From: Carettochelys insculpta
Lineage: Eukaryota > Chordata > Testudines > Carettochelyidae
Assembly: GCF_033958435.1 (NCBI RefSeq)
Contig: NC_134167.1
Coordinates: 6,096,001 to 6,160,000 of the forward strand
Reading direction: 5' to 3'
Length of the DNA stretch: 64,000 nucleotides
Shown here piece by piece: positions 11,965 to 22,839 of the stretch (its first letter is position 1; the number at the start of each line of letters is the position of its first letter). A program made the position numbers and the translations under genes. A model generated the notes under the pieces. The model worked only from the letters and a program-made list of their open reading frames with translations, was not told the origin of the DNA and did not search any database.

Positions 11965-12205
11965 TTAGATCCCTGCATGGATACAATATTTGCATCTATG
12001 TCCATAGCTGCAAAAATGAGCTGTGGCTATCTGCATCCACAGATTCAGATACTCATCGATATAAAGCAGAAATCCACAAATTTGCAGGGTTCTATATATA
12101 ACATTTGTATCTGCATCAGCAAAAATGAGTCGTGGATATCCCCATTCATTTATGCAGTTGCCTGTGAATATAAACCAGATGTTGGTGGATGTGCAGGACT
12201 CTAAA
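11965..12205 (+). repeat. Dimeric dispersed repeat
   Basis: Two related units follow each other. Unit one (about 11965-12093) and unit two (about 12094-12205) share 'gcaaaaatgag' followed by a similar 'tgtggctat/cgtggatat' stretch, then converge on 'tttgcagggttct' and 'tgtgcaggactct' at the ends. Repeats with this theme of ATCC/GGAT-rich words occur widely in reptile DNA; the family is unnamed here. The frames at 11901-12101 and 11977-12204 arise from this repeat. Confidence 0.5.
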
Positions 12206-12384
12206 AACTGTTGAGTAGGCCAGTCTTACTGCCCTGAGCCCAGACTCATATGGTTCAGGTGGGTTTGTGCTACTGCAGATACATAAATATGAGCTCAAGT
12301 ACCTGTATGTGAGCTGGGGATCACCCTTCTAGCACCTACTGTACACACAACCTCAGTGGCACAGAGTATATGCAAGGCAAGTGA

Positions 12385-12500
12385 ATGTTATTTAGACAGT
12401 TTTATAGATGGGGGAAACTGACTTGTCCAGGGTCACTCTCAAACTCATTGGCAGAGTTGGTACTAGAACTCAGATAAAGTGATTTCTCATCCTCAGTCTT
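12385..12500 (-). repeat. MIR-like SINE (reverse)
   Basis: Shows 'tatagatgggggaaactgac', 'agggtcactctcaaactcat' and 'tactagaactcagat', the reverse-strand MIR order (tail first, then the receipt of the central core). Confidence 0.6.
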
Positions 12501-12505
12501 AACCA

Positions 12506-14130
12506 TAGGAAAGCTGTTCTTCCCAGTTAAGCTTCTTTAAAATGGCTGCAATGAAGCCCAAAGCCAGGTGAGTTGCACCTCGTTCAAAATATTGTGACTG
12601 ACACAAACAAAAATCAATTCAGGAGCTTTCAAGAGGTTCCTCTATTTATTAAGCAAGCATAGGGTTAATTATTGTGTTTACAGTAAAACGTGATATTCAT
12701 GGGCTTGCCAGCTTTGTGGCTTTGAGTGATCTTCACTTGAAAATCCAAAGACTAGAAACAGTAAACATTTCATATGCTCAAACTGAAGGAAATGTTCATA
12801 TGAATCCCTGTAAATGCGTGCCTCTGAGCTTCCTTATACAGCTGCCTGAGAACATTTATAATGGTTCAAAATTATTGGGCTATTTTCCCTTTATACCTAC
12901 AGCACACTCAGGTATATGCTTACTAGCGGTGCAGAGCAAAGAACACATTCCCAGATGCATGCAAACATATAGTCAAAATTTCACAGTCTCTCACACACCT
13001 CCCTTCAAGTCTATATTGTGAATTCTTAGTCTTTGATTCAAGGTTTCCAATTATATCAATCAGTCGAAAACAAACAGCGGGAATTAAGATGAAGTTTTGT
13101 ACTTAACCTTAAAATATAACATCTGTCACCAACAACCTTTGAAAGAAAGAGGATGAGAAAATGAGAGGTAGACAGATATGGATAATACTTTTCAATATCC
13201 TTCCCTCCTCAAACTGTTTTTTTTTAAGTAGACTGTGTTAAAAGATGGGTGGAAATGGACTGTTCCTACTCAACCATGCATTTAATCCACAGCAGCTTCA
13301 CTAGCTAGTGATTCACTTGACTCTCTTTTCCCTTTGCATTCTATTCTGTCATATATATTCTCATTCTGTGCCTATCACGATGTAATCTGAATGCCTTCTG
13401 CAGCCATATGAAACACTATTATCACAGCCATTACCCATCTACATTCTGCAGGTATCTATTATGTAGCGATAAGGACATTTCCAGTAAATCATGCAAAGAA
13501 GTCTCCAGAGACGTACAGGAGATGGAAGTAAGTCATCTTGCTATGGCCTCAAGCATCCCAATATGAAAAAAGAAGGAATAGCATTTTGAACTCAGGCCGC
13601 CATTTGTGTGGAGTTAGTGACTGAATCACAAGGCCTTGTGCTTTATCAGACTACAATAAGCAGATCTATTAAAGGGCCAGATGAACAGTACAGGGAGATT
13701 GAGTTAATCCTTTTAGGCAATCACTAAGTCTATCTCCAGGCCTGACATCCTGTGTTTATCCAAAGAACAATACAGCACAAGCAGTTGCTGAGGAAATTTC
13801 ATCCCTTCTTCAGGCCGCGTACCCATCACTGATATGCTTTTACTCTAATCTCTAGGAACCACCTCTGTGAGCAAGAGTGAATTCAGGGTCCATTTGGTAC
13901 TGCTGTGTACTGCCAATGAAGGTTCTGCTTGGGGATAATATTAAGTTTTGTGATGGTGACATCTGTACATCAGCAACTAGATAGAGAACTACCAGTTAAT
14001 TTCCAGTAAGTCATAAATGTGCTCTGAAATCAGGATAGTTGGTTGAAATTTATCCTAAGGTCCAGCAAAAGTTATGTGGATATAAGTGGTGGGTTCTGCA
14101 CTGACAACGTAGGAAGATTTTTCAAGAAAT
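12506..14130. other. No gene or repeat recognised
   Basis: AT-rich unique-looking sequence. The 115-codon frame at 12674-13021 (+) has no conserved motif that I recognise, no codon bias that I can judge and no splice context, and is most likely chance. Confidence 0.4.
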
Positions 14131-14135
14131 CTAGC

Positions 14136-14220
14136 AACTACAAAGGCCTGATCTGGAGCCCATTGAAGTCAAGAAGAGTCACCCCATGGATTTCATTGGC
14201 CTTTGGATCAGACATTAGTG
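14136..14220 (+). repeat. Ancient amniote repeat with CCCATTGA(A/C)GTCAA core
   Basis: The words 'cctgatctggagcccattga' and 'tttcattggcctttggatca' form an imperfect palindrome around CCATTGAAGTC. This motif recurs at 16040-16140, 16990-17065 and 35090-35215 in the window. Old, non-coding. Confidence 0.4.
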
Positions 14221-14556
14221 AAGAGTCTAAGCAGCCTTAGCGCTATGAATAATACACTTTTGATGCATCACAACCATGTGTCTCATTTTATGCTGTGCTG
14301 GGAGGATGGGAAAAAGCACCACACACAAATATTCTTTATCTTAATGTTTGCTTCCTTAAAAGAGCAGCCCATAGGTAGAAGTAAAATAAAAGAATCCTCC
14401 TGTGTAAGCTGTCCAAATGGTTTGGATACCAACAGATGGGGCAAAAAATGCATGGAACTTATTTTCAGGCTGAGACTTCATTGTGAATATACTCTACAAT
14501 GTATTTTCCCCAAGGGTTGACCACCGTGTTTTGTATGTTGGAAGGACGAGCAAGAC

Positions 14557-14880
14557 TTAGAAATTGTTCATCCTAGGTTTGCTCTTTTCTTTCTTATTAA
14601 CATTGTGTGGGTTCTGAGGTTTTGTTGTTTTTTTTTTAATTAATCTTATTGATGACTTTTTCTTCTTATCCATCCACTTGCCTTGGATGCCTAAAGTGCA
14701 CATTTCTCCCTTGCTGGTAACTACCATGGGTGTATTTTTGTCCTGTATACTGTCTTTGGATAAGTCAGTGATTAGAGATTCAATTTCAGATAAAGCATCT
14801 TCACCTGAAGAATAGAATCTAACATCTGTGGTCTTGCTGTCCATGCATGGCATGCATGTCTTTGTGTTCTTAAATAGCAT
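14557..14880 (-). CDS. Unassigned 107-codon frame, lysine-rich C-terminus
   Basis: I do not recognise this protein. The minus-strand frame runs from a Met at 14880 to a stop at 14557. Residues about 22-50 contain an acidic, helix-like stretch ('YSSGEDALSEIESLITDLSK'), followed by a short neutral region, and the C-terminal third is strongly basic (DKKKKS, IKKKTTKPQ, NKKEKSK). The basic tail is encoded by an A-rich run (T-rich on the plus strand near 14628-14640), which can appear by chance. There is no adjoining reading frame, no obvious splice site pair and no known retroelement motif. It might be a remnant of a retroelement ORF1, part of a processed pseudogene, or random. Kept only because its composition is more protein-like than its neighbours. 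Confidence 0.15.
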   Translation of the reverse strand: MLFKNTKTCMPCMDSKTTDVRFYSSGEDALSEIESLITDLSKDSIQDKNTPMVVTSKGEMCTLGIQGKWMDKKKKSSIRLIKKKTTKPQNPHNVNKKEKSKPRMNNF

Positions 14881-15204
14881 GTGAATGAAGAGAAATTTAT
14901 GGGACTGCTAATCTGTTCTTTGTCTGCTCTGTGGCTTCCTCAGCTCTAAGTTCATCCACAGCCTGTGTCCAGGCCCTCCGGCAGTTGCCTCCTTTGTCCC
15001 CTACCCTAGTCCCCCATCAGCAGGACTGGGTGCTCGGAAACAGTAATAGGAGAGGCAGATTTATTTCAGTGAAATGTATCACATTAAGCAGATATCTCAA
15101 AAAACTCTTGAGTTCAAGGTCTTCCTGTCTGCTGCATGAGACTGTGTAGCAGTTCTGGTTGGGAATTGAGTTTGGAGAGCAGATATATATGGGGAAACAT
15201 TCTT

Positions 15205-15720
15205 GGTTTTGCCTTTACAAATATTGGCAAGGGTATCGGGTGTTTCTGTAAATTGCTTTATTTGTATTGCTCTCGGCATGGACCCATTGTGCCAGACACT
15301 GTATAAACACACAACAAAGAACCTTGACCTGAAGAGCTTTCAATCAAACACAACAGACAGCAATTAGAGAAAGACAAATGGGGAGCACAAGGCCACAATG
15401 AGACAGGGTGGGTCAGTGTGATACAAAGTATTCTCAGTGTTCTAGCTGCCTAGCTGCTGTCAAGATTTTTGTAGGCATCAATTCAGAGGAAAATTTTAAG
15501 GAAGGATTTGAAGGAAGACAAGTTGGCTCTGTTAATGTTTATGGGAGGTTCTCTCAAGCGTGAAGGGGAGCACATAGATGCTTGTTTGAAAATTGTAATA
15601 AGTGAGAAATGAAAGCAGGAATAATAGGTTGATCAGAGAGGGGAGTCTAAAGTCTTCACAGCATAGATTATTAAGCTCTGATCCAGTGAGGAATTTTTGC
15701 CCCATCACAATGTGTGAAGG
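15205..15720 (-). repeat. L2-type LINE 3' end
   Basis: Read on the minus strand, it has 'gctaggcagctag' and 'ccttcaaatccttcctt', the latter encoding a SFKSFLK-like tail typical of the C-terminus of L2/CR1-clade reverse transcriptases. The 3' end is the motif 'ttgtgccagacactgtataa' as seen on the plus strand. The same words occur in opposite orientation at 19540-19945, which supports a dispersed family. Many stops; dead. Confidence 0.6.
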
Positions 15721-16039
15721 AGGGGGGAAAGTGCAATGTTTCAAGGGATTAATTTCCTCCTCATTTTCAAATAAATAACCCTCCAAAACAAAGATAAGAG
15801 TTAATAAAATGAACCTCTTTCAGTTCAGCTCCCCATGCTCTTGAGTATTCTGAGCACTTACCAGGAACAAATCTCTGAATTAATTGACTGTAACATTCAT
15901 AACCGTCTTAAATGGAGATAACAGCTGTTTGCCAAAGGTGTGCACTTCATAGCACTCTGCTCCAGCTCCTGTGGCTCATATTTAATTTAAACTAAATGTT
16001 CCTTTGTGAAAACCCAAAAGAAAAATAAATGAATATTAA
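15721..16039. other. No gene or repeat recognised
   Basis: AT-rich spacer between the L2 fragment and an ancient repeat. Nothing to report. Confidence 0.4.
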
Positions 16040-16145
16040 TTTCATAACACCCCAGGGGCCTAATTCTGAGGTGCTCTTCATGTATTATGACTTTTTTTTT
16101 AAAGTCAGAACCTCTCATTGACTTGTACAGGAATTTTGCCTTAAC
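16040..16145 (+). repeat. Ancient amniote repeat, CATTGACTT-type
   Basis: 'ggggcctaattctgaggtgc' and 'ctctcattgacttgtacagg' belong to the diverged family noted at 14136-14220. A T-run interrupts it at about 16093-16101. Confidence 0.35.
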
Positions 16146-16383
16146 AAAGACCAAGTGGAAATGGGATATTGGAAATATCAGATTTGTCCCTAGCTCAGTT
16201 GGGTAGCTCTTACTGTTCTAAATGGATCTGGACAATAATTCATCAAATTTTTGTTCCCAGTTTTAACTCAATCATATCCCCAAAGGTATCATTTAAACAG
16301 CTCTCGTTCTAAATTTTGCTTTATGTTTTAGGTACCTAACTCCCATTGAAATCCAGTGCATACCAGGAAACTAATCACCAGTG

Positions 16384-16560
16384 TTCCCTGTAAGCTGAGC
16401 ACGTGTGCATCCACCCAGAAGAGATTCACATGTCACTCAGCTGATTAGCACAGCACCCATATCCATCAGCGCATGTTTCTACTGATGGTGCACGAGTGCA
16501 TATACTATGGCACACACAAAATTTATTTTGCACATGCATGGGAAAAATTAGAGGGAAAAT
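16384..16560. mobile_element. hAT-like miniature element (AGTGTTCCCTGTAAGC family), copy 1
   Basis: Left end 'agtgttccctgtaagctgag'; right end 'aaaaattagagggaaaattg', whose reverse complement is similar to the start of the copy at 63779-63979. Interior is non-coding. Target duplication not readable here. Confidence 0.5.
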
Positions 16561-16679
16561 TGCGAATTGCCCTTAGGTATCTTTTGAAAATCCCACCCTT
16601 AATGCTGGGATAGGCAAATGGGATTATGCAGGACACTGATAGTGCCCTAGAACACAGATCTTGAAATCTGATCAGCACC

Positions 16680-16845
16680 AGGGTTTCCCATAAGCTGAGT
16701 GCTTGGGCAGCCACCCAGGAAAGATTCAGTTGCCACCCAAATGATTAACAGAGCACCCACAGCCACCCACAGTGGGCAGCATGCCTTGGTGGACATAACA
16801 AAATTCCATCCTCCCAAGGATGGAAAAAAATAGAGAGTACCCTGA
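16680..16845. mobile_element. hAT-like miniature element, copy 2
   Basis: Left end 'agggtttcccataagctgag' followed by 'cagccacccaggaaagattc', then 'aaaaaatagagagtaccctg' on the right. Parallel to copy 1, which lies only about 120 bp upstream in the same orientation. Confidence 0.5.
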
Positions 16846-16989
16846 TTGGCATGGGCACATGAAGCCTCGTAACATGAAGAGCACTTGACACAGGCCTAAA
16901 GGTCCAAAACATAGAGGAAACCTCAGGATCAGAGCCTAAATGGATAAGGCACAGTCTCCAGTGAGGACACTATTGAGGAACTCTGGTTC

Positions 16990-17065
16990 TGAGACCTTAA
17001 ATACCACACTATTTAAACTAAGGGGAGTTTTGCCATTGACTTTACTAGGGTACAGATCAGGCCCC
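16990..17065 (+). repeat. Ancient amniote repeat, CATTGACTT-type
   Basis: 'ggggagttttgccattgact' then 'ggtacagatcaggccc' are the usual words of the family noted at 14136-14220. Confidence 0.4.
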
Positions 17066-18392
17066 AGAAGCAAGTGGGATAAAGGAAGAACTTCTTTACT
17101 TGTCACTGGTATTTAGAATGTACACCTCTTGGGGTTGATATGGTTACACATGCACTAGATCGATGCATTACCCCGCAAAGTAGCAGCTGTTTTAGGTCAG
17201 TGTGTGTTCTACCATTTATACTTTACTAACTGGCAGTTAGAAAATAAAGCCATACATTACAAATGAAAGAAATAAAGTAATAGGTTGTAGGACAGGCCAA
17301 AAGTCAGATATAATTGATTTTTCTATTATATGTAAAAGGGAACTGATTTTTTTTTCCAGAAATAGGTGAGTCATTACAAAGCACTGTATTACATCTCAGC
17401 TTTAATAGAATCTGAGTTTTCGTGTAATCTCAGTGAGGATAATTACCTCATTAAATTATCTCAGCCTCTGAAGAACAAGACTTGAGTGCAAGGCTGCTTT
17501 ATGGTTCTCCACCAACAGTTGGTGACCTCTCTATCATCTGAAGCAGAATAAAGAAAACATCTTGCTGCCTTGTTTTAAGTGTTAGTGTTGTCATCAACTC
17601 TTTCAAAAGAATAAAGCTGTCAATTCAGGTCTTGCTCAGTAAAAGGAAACCTTTTAATTCACCTTCAAACTACACTTATTTGTAAATGTTAAATCCTTAC
17701 ATGTATCTTTTTTTCCCACATCCAAAGCATCCTTTGGAATTTATTTTTCAATAACTTCCGTTAACCTTTAGATGAACTTTAAATACTGTACAAAACATCT
17801 TCCAGAAAACTGAATATGTAGAGATGCAGCTGTTCTGCTCATGTACGAACCAAAAGATATTTTATGAAACTATTATGGCTTGTGGAGGCAGTTATGTTTA
17901 ATGTCAGATGTAATATATTAAAAATGTCTCATTTCTGTTGCACCCATTACCATGGTATTGGGGCACAATTTTGCAGAATTTGAGCAGCGGCAAGCTACTC
18001 TGTTGCTTTTCTTAGTAGCAGCATTTGTTCTGCAGTGGGCCCATTCAAGGATCAGAGTATATGAGTACTCAACACTGTACAAAAGATTGTCCTTGTCCCA
18101 GAGTGCTTGTATAGACATGAGTGGGTTTATTCACCATTTGGATAGTCATCTCTCTGAGATAGTATTTAAGATAAGGAAATGGACTAGATGTGTCATTCAA
18201 AATTACTTTCAACCCCAATCATTGCTGATGCAAACTAAAAAAATAACTCCTTTTGGAATATTTCCAGCTCTGAAAAAGTTTGTATGCAGCAAGTATTTTC
18301 AGCTTCCAACAGTAAAGGACTACCGTAGAACAGTCTCTTCCTAATAGCCTCGAGCATAGCAGATATTTTCTGGGTTAAAGGACAATGAAGTC
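17066..18392. other. No gene or repeat recognised
   Basis: AT-rich, unique-looking. The overlapping frames 17918-18118 (-) and 17952-18344 (+) are mutually exclusive and neither has a recognisable domain. Conserved regulatory sequence cannot be judged without alignment. Confidence 0.4.
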
Positions 18393-18395
18393 CAT

Positions 18396-19113
18396 GGCTA
18401 CGTCTACATGTGAAGCCGATATCGAAGTAGCTTATTTCGATGTAGCGACATCGAAATAGGCTATTTCGATGAATAACGTCTACATGTCCTCCAGGGCTGG
18501 CAACATCGACGTTCAACATCGACGTTGCGCAGCACCACATCGAAATAGGCGCTGCGAGGGAACGTCTACACGCCAAAGTAGCACACATCGAAATAAGGGT
18601 GCCAGGCACAGCTGCAGACAGGGTTACAGGGCGGACTCAACAGCAAGCCGCTCCCTTAAAGGGCCCCTCCCAGACACAGTTGCGCTAAACAACACAAGAT
18701 CCACAGAGCCGACAACTGGTTGCAGACCCTGTGCATGCAGCATGGATCCCCCAGCTGCAGCAGCAGCAGCAGCAGCCAGAAGCCCTGGGCTAAGGGCTGC
18801 TGCACACGGTGACCATAGAGCCCCTCAGGGGCTGGAGAGAGAGCGTCTCTCAACCCCTCAGCTGATGGCCACCATGGCGGACCCCGCTATTTCGATGTTG
18901 TGGGACGCGGATCGGCTACACGTGCCCTACTTCGATGTTCAACTTCGAAGTAGGGCGCTATTCCCATCCCCTAATGGGGTTAGCGGCTTCGACGTCTCGC
19001 CGCCTAACATCGATGTTAACATCGAAATAGCGCCCAACACATGTAGCCGTGATGGGCGCTATTTCGAAGTTGGTGCCGCTACTTCGAAGTAGCGTGCACG
19101 TGTAGACACAGCT
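18396..19113 (+). mobile_element. CpG-rich 0.7-kb inverted-repeat DNA element, copy 1
   Basis: The termini 'ggctacgtctacatgtg' and 'cacgtgtagacacagct' are imperfect inverted repeats, and a 3-bp duplication CAT flanks the element (18393-18395 and 19114-19116). Subterminal regions hold many copies of TTCGAA/ATCGAAATAG words on both strands, resembling transposase-binding arrays. Central part holds a CAG run near 18755-18775 and CTGCAG-rich sequence. A 207-codon frame (18469-19092) and shorter ones run through the element, with an alanine-rich stretch after MDPP; both copies share it by descent, so it is not evidence of a gene. A near copy lies inverted at 49327-50036. A three-base duplication is compatible with the PIF/Harbinger superfamily, but no transposase is present. 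Confidence 0.75.
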
Positions 19114-19116
19114 CAT

Positions 19117-19539
19117 AAGAGTCTCACACTGTTTTGACATATGTTTGGATAAAGAACCCTGTCCATCCTGTAGCCACCTGAGCAATTTGAGAAAACATCT
19201 GAGCAACATGAAAGTGCAGTCTAAACTCTGAACAAGAGCTCGACTCTTATCTTTGGTTAGGCAGCTCAAGATGTTAAATTAGCTCCTATTACCAATGCAA
19301 TGTTATCCTCAGAATGCAGAATTGTAAGCTCTTTAATAGAGTAAAAGGGGAAAAGAAGGTTTTGGAGGGCAAGAGGGAGCAAGGAGATTCAGAAGGAAGA
19401 GAAAAGCATCAGAATACCTGGAAAAATAATGGACACAGTTGAGTTAGGTATAGAGGACTGGGCAGCAGACCAATACCAAAAGACAAGAGTGAATGGCTGT
19501 GATCTATGCTTATCTTCTCTGATGTTACTGAACCTTTAG
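19117..19539. other. No gene or repeat recognised
   Basis: AT-rich sequence with a purine-rich patch near 19340-19420. Confidence 0.4.
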
Positions 19540-19945
19540 TGCCCATCTAAAATGCCCCCATTTTGTCAATGAGCCCCTTTTTCCAAGAAGTACTTTCATG
19601 CTGTCTCCCATGCCAAGTCTTATGCATGAACGCAGTGCTCTGTACAAAATCTGCATTGGCAAAACCATTACTTTCTCGCCTTCAAATCCCTCCTTTGGTG
19701 CAATGCCTTCAAAATTTTCCCAACACAAGCTAGGCAGCTAGTGTCCTGTGACCACTGTCAATATAATTATGGTAACTGTCTCACTGTTACCTTGTGCTCT
19801 CCACACCTGGTGGTTGTATCCATATTTTGTCTCTTATATTCTGTCTACAAGCCCTTCAGGTCAGGGATTATCTTTATCCTTTCCTTTTGTGTCTGTACAG
19901 TGTCTAGCAGAGTAGAGCCCCACTACTTCCCTGCAACTTCTAGAC
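19540..19945 (+). repeat. L2-type LINE 3' end
   Basis: Contains 'ccttcaaatccctcctt', 'gctaggcagctagtgtcctg', 'cactgttaccttgtgctctc' and the 3' tail 'gtctgtacagtgtctagcag'. These are the counterparts of the words in 15205-15720 (minus strand). Stops in all frames; the frame at 19741-20013 starts in the 3' part and is unsupported. Confidence 0.65.
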
Positions 19946-20719
19946 ATGACTGCAAAACAAAGAAATACATTGACGATAATAGCATCAGAGGAGAAAGATC
20001 AGGTGGAGAGTAGGACAGAAGGAGAAGATGGGAATGCAGTACTGGGATCCGTGGTCAGAAAGGAAGGGTGAGATTCATGGGCAGAAGATCCATCAATAGG
20101 ATCCAGAGAAAGTGTGGGAGAATTTTCATTATCGTTAAGAATTTTTGCATCCTTTAAATTCTGTTGCCATTTAAAATGGGAACATAAAGACAGTGAACTA
20201 GTGCCCTCAAAGTGGACATAAAGTTGCATAAACAAACAAAATAATTTAGTGCTCAGCTTATTTCACTCACTACAGAAAATAAAACACTTCCACAATGTGC
20301 TTTGCTATAACCATGGCTCAAGGCACATTAAAACTGTCATCTTCTCTGCCTTGATCTGGAGTGTTTTATTTAATCTCCACCTTTATGTGAACAAAATCAT
20401 TATTAAAAGACAAAAAAAGACAAAAAAGAGGCGAAAAAGTTGGTTTACAAGGCCACTTTCTGCATACAAATGAGTCATTACAGCGACCTAAATATAGTGG
20501 CTTGCCTTTATCATTGCAACATGAAGAACTTTCATGAGGCAAAGAAACAAGCAGAGTATTACAGAACCTTAATGTGAAGTATTGCCACAGAATCAAGGTG
20601 TTTTTACCAGTCAGATCAAAGCTAGAAGATCCCACAGTGAGATCAGGAGCTGGAAATTCTAAAGTTTGGCTTTAGTATTCTGCTGCCACACAACATTAGC
20701 TCATTACGGTTGCCTCATT
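19946..20719. other. No gene or repeat recognised
   Basis: AT-rich unique-looking sequence. Frames at 19999-20235, 20249-20473 and 20366-20635 overlap on opposite strands and show low-complexity lysine or phenylalanine runs. Confidence 0.4.
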
Positions 20720-20759
20720 AAAAAAAAAAAAAAAAAAAAAAGCCTTTGGGGGGGGGGGA
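20719..20759. repeat. Poly-A then poly-G tracts
   Basis: A run of about 22 A followed after 'gcctttg' by a run of 10-12 G. No element body with a clear end is visible upstream, so I do not call it a processed pseudogene tail. Confidence 0.8.
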
Positions 20760-21029
20760 CGACAATAAAGGTTTTTGTTATCTTCCCTTTCCTTCCCAGG
20801 CACGGAGGAAAAAAGAGACAAGGAAAGAGACAAAAGGACAAACAGCGACAATCGTCCTTTGAAATTAGCATGTGTCATGATGAGGAAAACATGCAAAAAT
20901 GAGATATAACAGATTGTGGAGCAGTGTAGTGAGAAGAGAACCTATTGCATAGATAATAGGATCTCATACAAATACAGCCCTCAGTCTCTACCCATCGTTA
21001 ATGAATTGCCTCCATGTTATCGCCAATTA
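20760..21029. other. No gene or repeat recognised
   Basis: Short AT-rich spacer. Confidence 0.35.
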
Positions 21030-21160
21030 CAGATGTAGAGCTGAGACGGGAGATTAATGGACTTGATTAAGGTCACACGGAGAGTCTGTGAAAAAGCCGG
21101 GCACTATACTGCAGTCTCCTCTGTTCTGATGTAGTATGATATCACAGGACTACACCTCAT
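21030..21160 (-). repeat. MIR-like SINE (reverse)
   Basis: Carries 'gattaaggtcacacggagag' and 'aaaagccgggcactata', reverse-strand MIR words. Diverged. Confidence 0.55.
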
Positions 21161-21489
21161 CTCATAGGAGCACCCTTTTCACTTGGGTCAGTGGGGCTCT
21201 TGCTGGTTGGACCATGGAGAGCTAACAGGTCACGTGCTGCTGATATATTCTTAATTCCTCCGATGGTCTTCTCTATAAAACACAGTCTGGATAGATGCCA
21301 GTAGGACCATCTGAAAACAAGGGGAGGAGTCACGCAGTTGCATCCACTAGGAACCACTACGAGTGAGCAGAGGAAGGGAAATACTTCCAGGGGCATGGAG
21401 GAGACAGGAATTAATGGCAGGGGAGAAGAGAGACAAGCCAGCCAGCAGCAAGAGGGGGTTAAGGCCATGAATCAGAAAAGCACTTAAAC

Positions 21490-21787
21490 AAGGTCTACAC
21501 TAGGCCTTAAGTCAACGGAAGGTACAAAATTCTAGCTACAGCAATTGCATATCTAGAATTGACTTATCTACAATCAACTTACCTGGCCATCCTCAGAGAC
21601 AGAGGTTGCGGGGGCCGGGGGGACTCTGCCATAGACTTCCCTTACTCCTCACGAGATTGAGGAGTACAGGGGTCGACTGTTGACTCTGATAATTTAATTT
21701 CATGCAGCCCTATTAGGTGCATGAAATTGAACCCCAGAAGATCAACCCTGATTGGGTTGATCTTTCCAGGTAGTAAAGACAGACCTT
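21490..21787. mobile_element. MITE-like inverted-repeat element, 298 bp
   Basis: Left end 'aaggtctacactaggcc' and right end 'aaagacagacctt' are inverted copies. Direct repeats AAAC flank both sides (21486-21489 and 21788-21791). The interior holds 'aattgacttatctacaatca' and an inverted 'tgattgggttgatctttcc'. Related to 9320-9545, 46353-46637 and 53528-53770. Confidence 0.65.
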
Positions 21788-21839
21788 AAACCCTATCACA
21801 GGAATATAGTTCAAACCACATACTAGTTTTCAGTACAGG

Positions 21840-22012
21840 AATTCACTGAAGTCAGTGAGGCAACTCATATGTTTGAAGTTAAGTACTTAATTATCTTCCT
21901 GAATTTGGGCCTACTGTGGGTGCTTAATGCCTAATGAAGCAATGGTGCATGAAAGTCACTGGTATAGGCACAGTCTTAACATTAAGCATGTGCTTAAGTG
22001 CTTTGCAAAAGG
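21840..22012. repeat. Ancient palindromic amniote repeat (TTAAGCATGTGCTTAA)
   Basis: Contains 'attaagcatgtgcttaag' and 'tgaatttgggcctac' with the pattern of old non-coding repeats seen in reptile DNA. Confidence 0.4.
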
Positions 22013-22839
22013 AGGATGTATATAAACAGCAAAAATAGTTCCAAAAAGAGCAAAACAGTCAAATACATTATATTCCTAATATTTTAATTATAACTTGTTT
22101 GCTGCTTTCTAGAAAAAGAACCAAAGACCTTCTGCCATTGCCAAGTGGAAGTGAGGAAAGGCGCGAAGAAATCAGACTGCAAACTATGAAAGGTTTCTGG
22201 CAGTATTTTCTGCCTTTCCCTTTGCCACCATATCAACCTGCAACCAGCTTTGCTGAAAGAGAGAGAAAAAAAATGAGCATCTATTTATGGCTCTTTTAAA
22301 TTATTTCCATAAAACTGAACAATTGCTTATCTTATATAGATTGCAGTCCTGAACATTAAACTGGGTCAACAGATTAAAAGATAAAACATTTCCATTTAAG
22401 TCTTCACCTGAATTTACTAGGCTGAAATTTCTGGATTTATACAACTAGATTTTGTCATCAAAGGGGTAATATCGGAATCAAAGGTGTTAAAGCTATTCAT
22501 CTCCAGTGAGACAATATTAATATTAACATATAGCTTTTATAATTAATTTGCTGCCAGATGAAAGGCAAACACCAGGTCCTTTTACTGTCGATTAAAATGA
22601 AACCAAGCCTTTGAAAACTAGATTTGCATGTACAAGTTGCACTATTTCCAGCAGATGTCTTGGAAATGGTGAGTTTTTGGAGTCACATTGCAAAACTCTT
22701 GAGAGAAGTCTTTCTAACTTGTGAAAGAAGAACTTTGTTTCTGGTAGGATAAGATATAGCAGATGGAATTTTACCAATCTTAGTTATAGCCTAGCTTAGA
22801 TCACAGAAACAATAGCATAGCATAACTTTATATCAATAT
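22013..22839. other. No supported gene; weak exon-like segment at about 22112-22190
   Basis: Mostly AT-rich. At 22112 a pyrimidine-rich acceptor ('gtttgctgctttctag') precedes a frame KRTKDLLPLPSGSEERREEI that has no match I can name; the putative donor at 22187 ('gtttct') is poor. No second exon candidate was seen. I do not call a gene. Confidence 0.3.

Noticed and set aside
18469..19092. 207-codon plus-strand frame, alanine-rich after MDPP, as a gene
   Set aside because: It runs through both inverted ends of a mobile element and its counterpart occurs in the second copy only because the DNA is copied. No transposase or known domain is present.
20719..20759. Processed pseudogene or retrocopy ending in poly-A
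   Set aside because: No element body, no target duplication, and the A-run is followed by a G-run, which suggests a simple tract.
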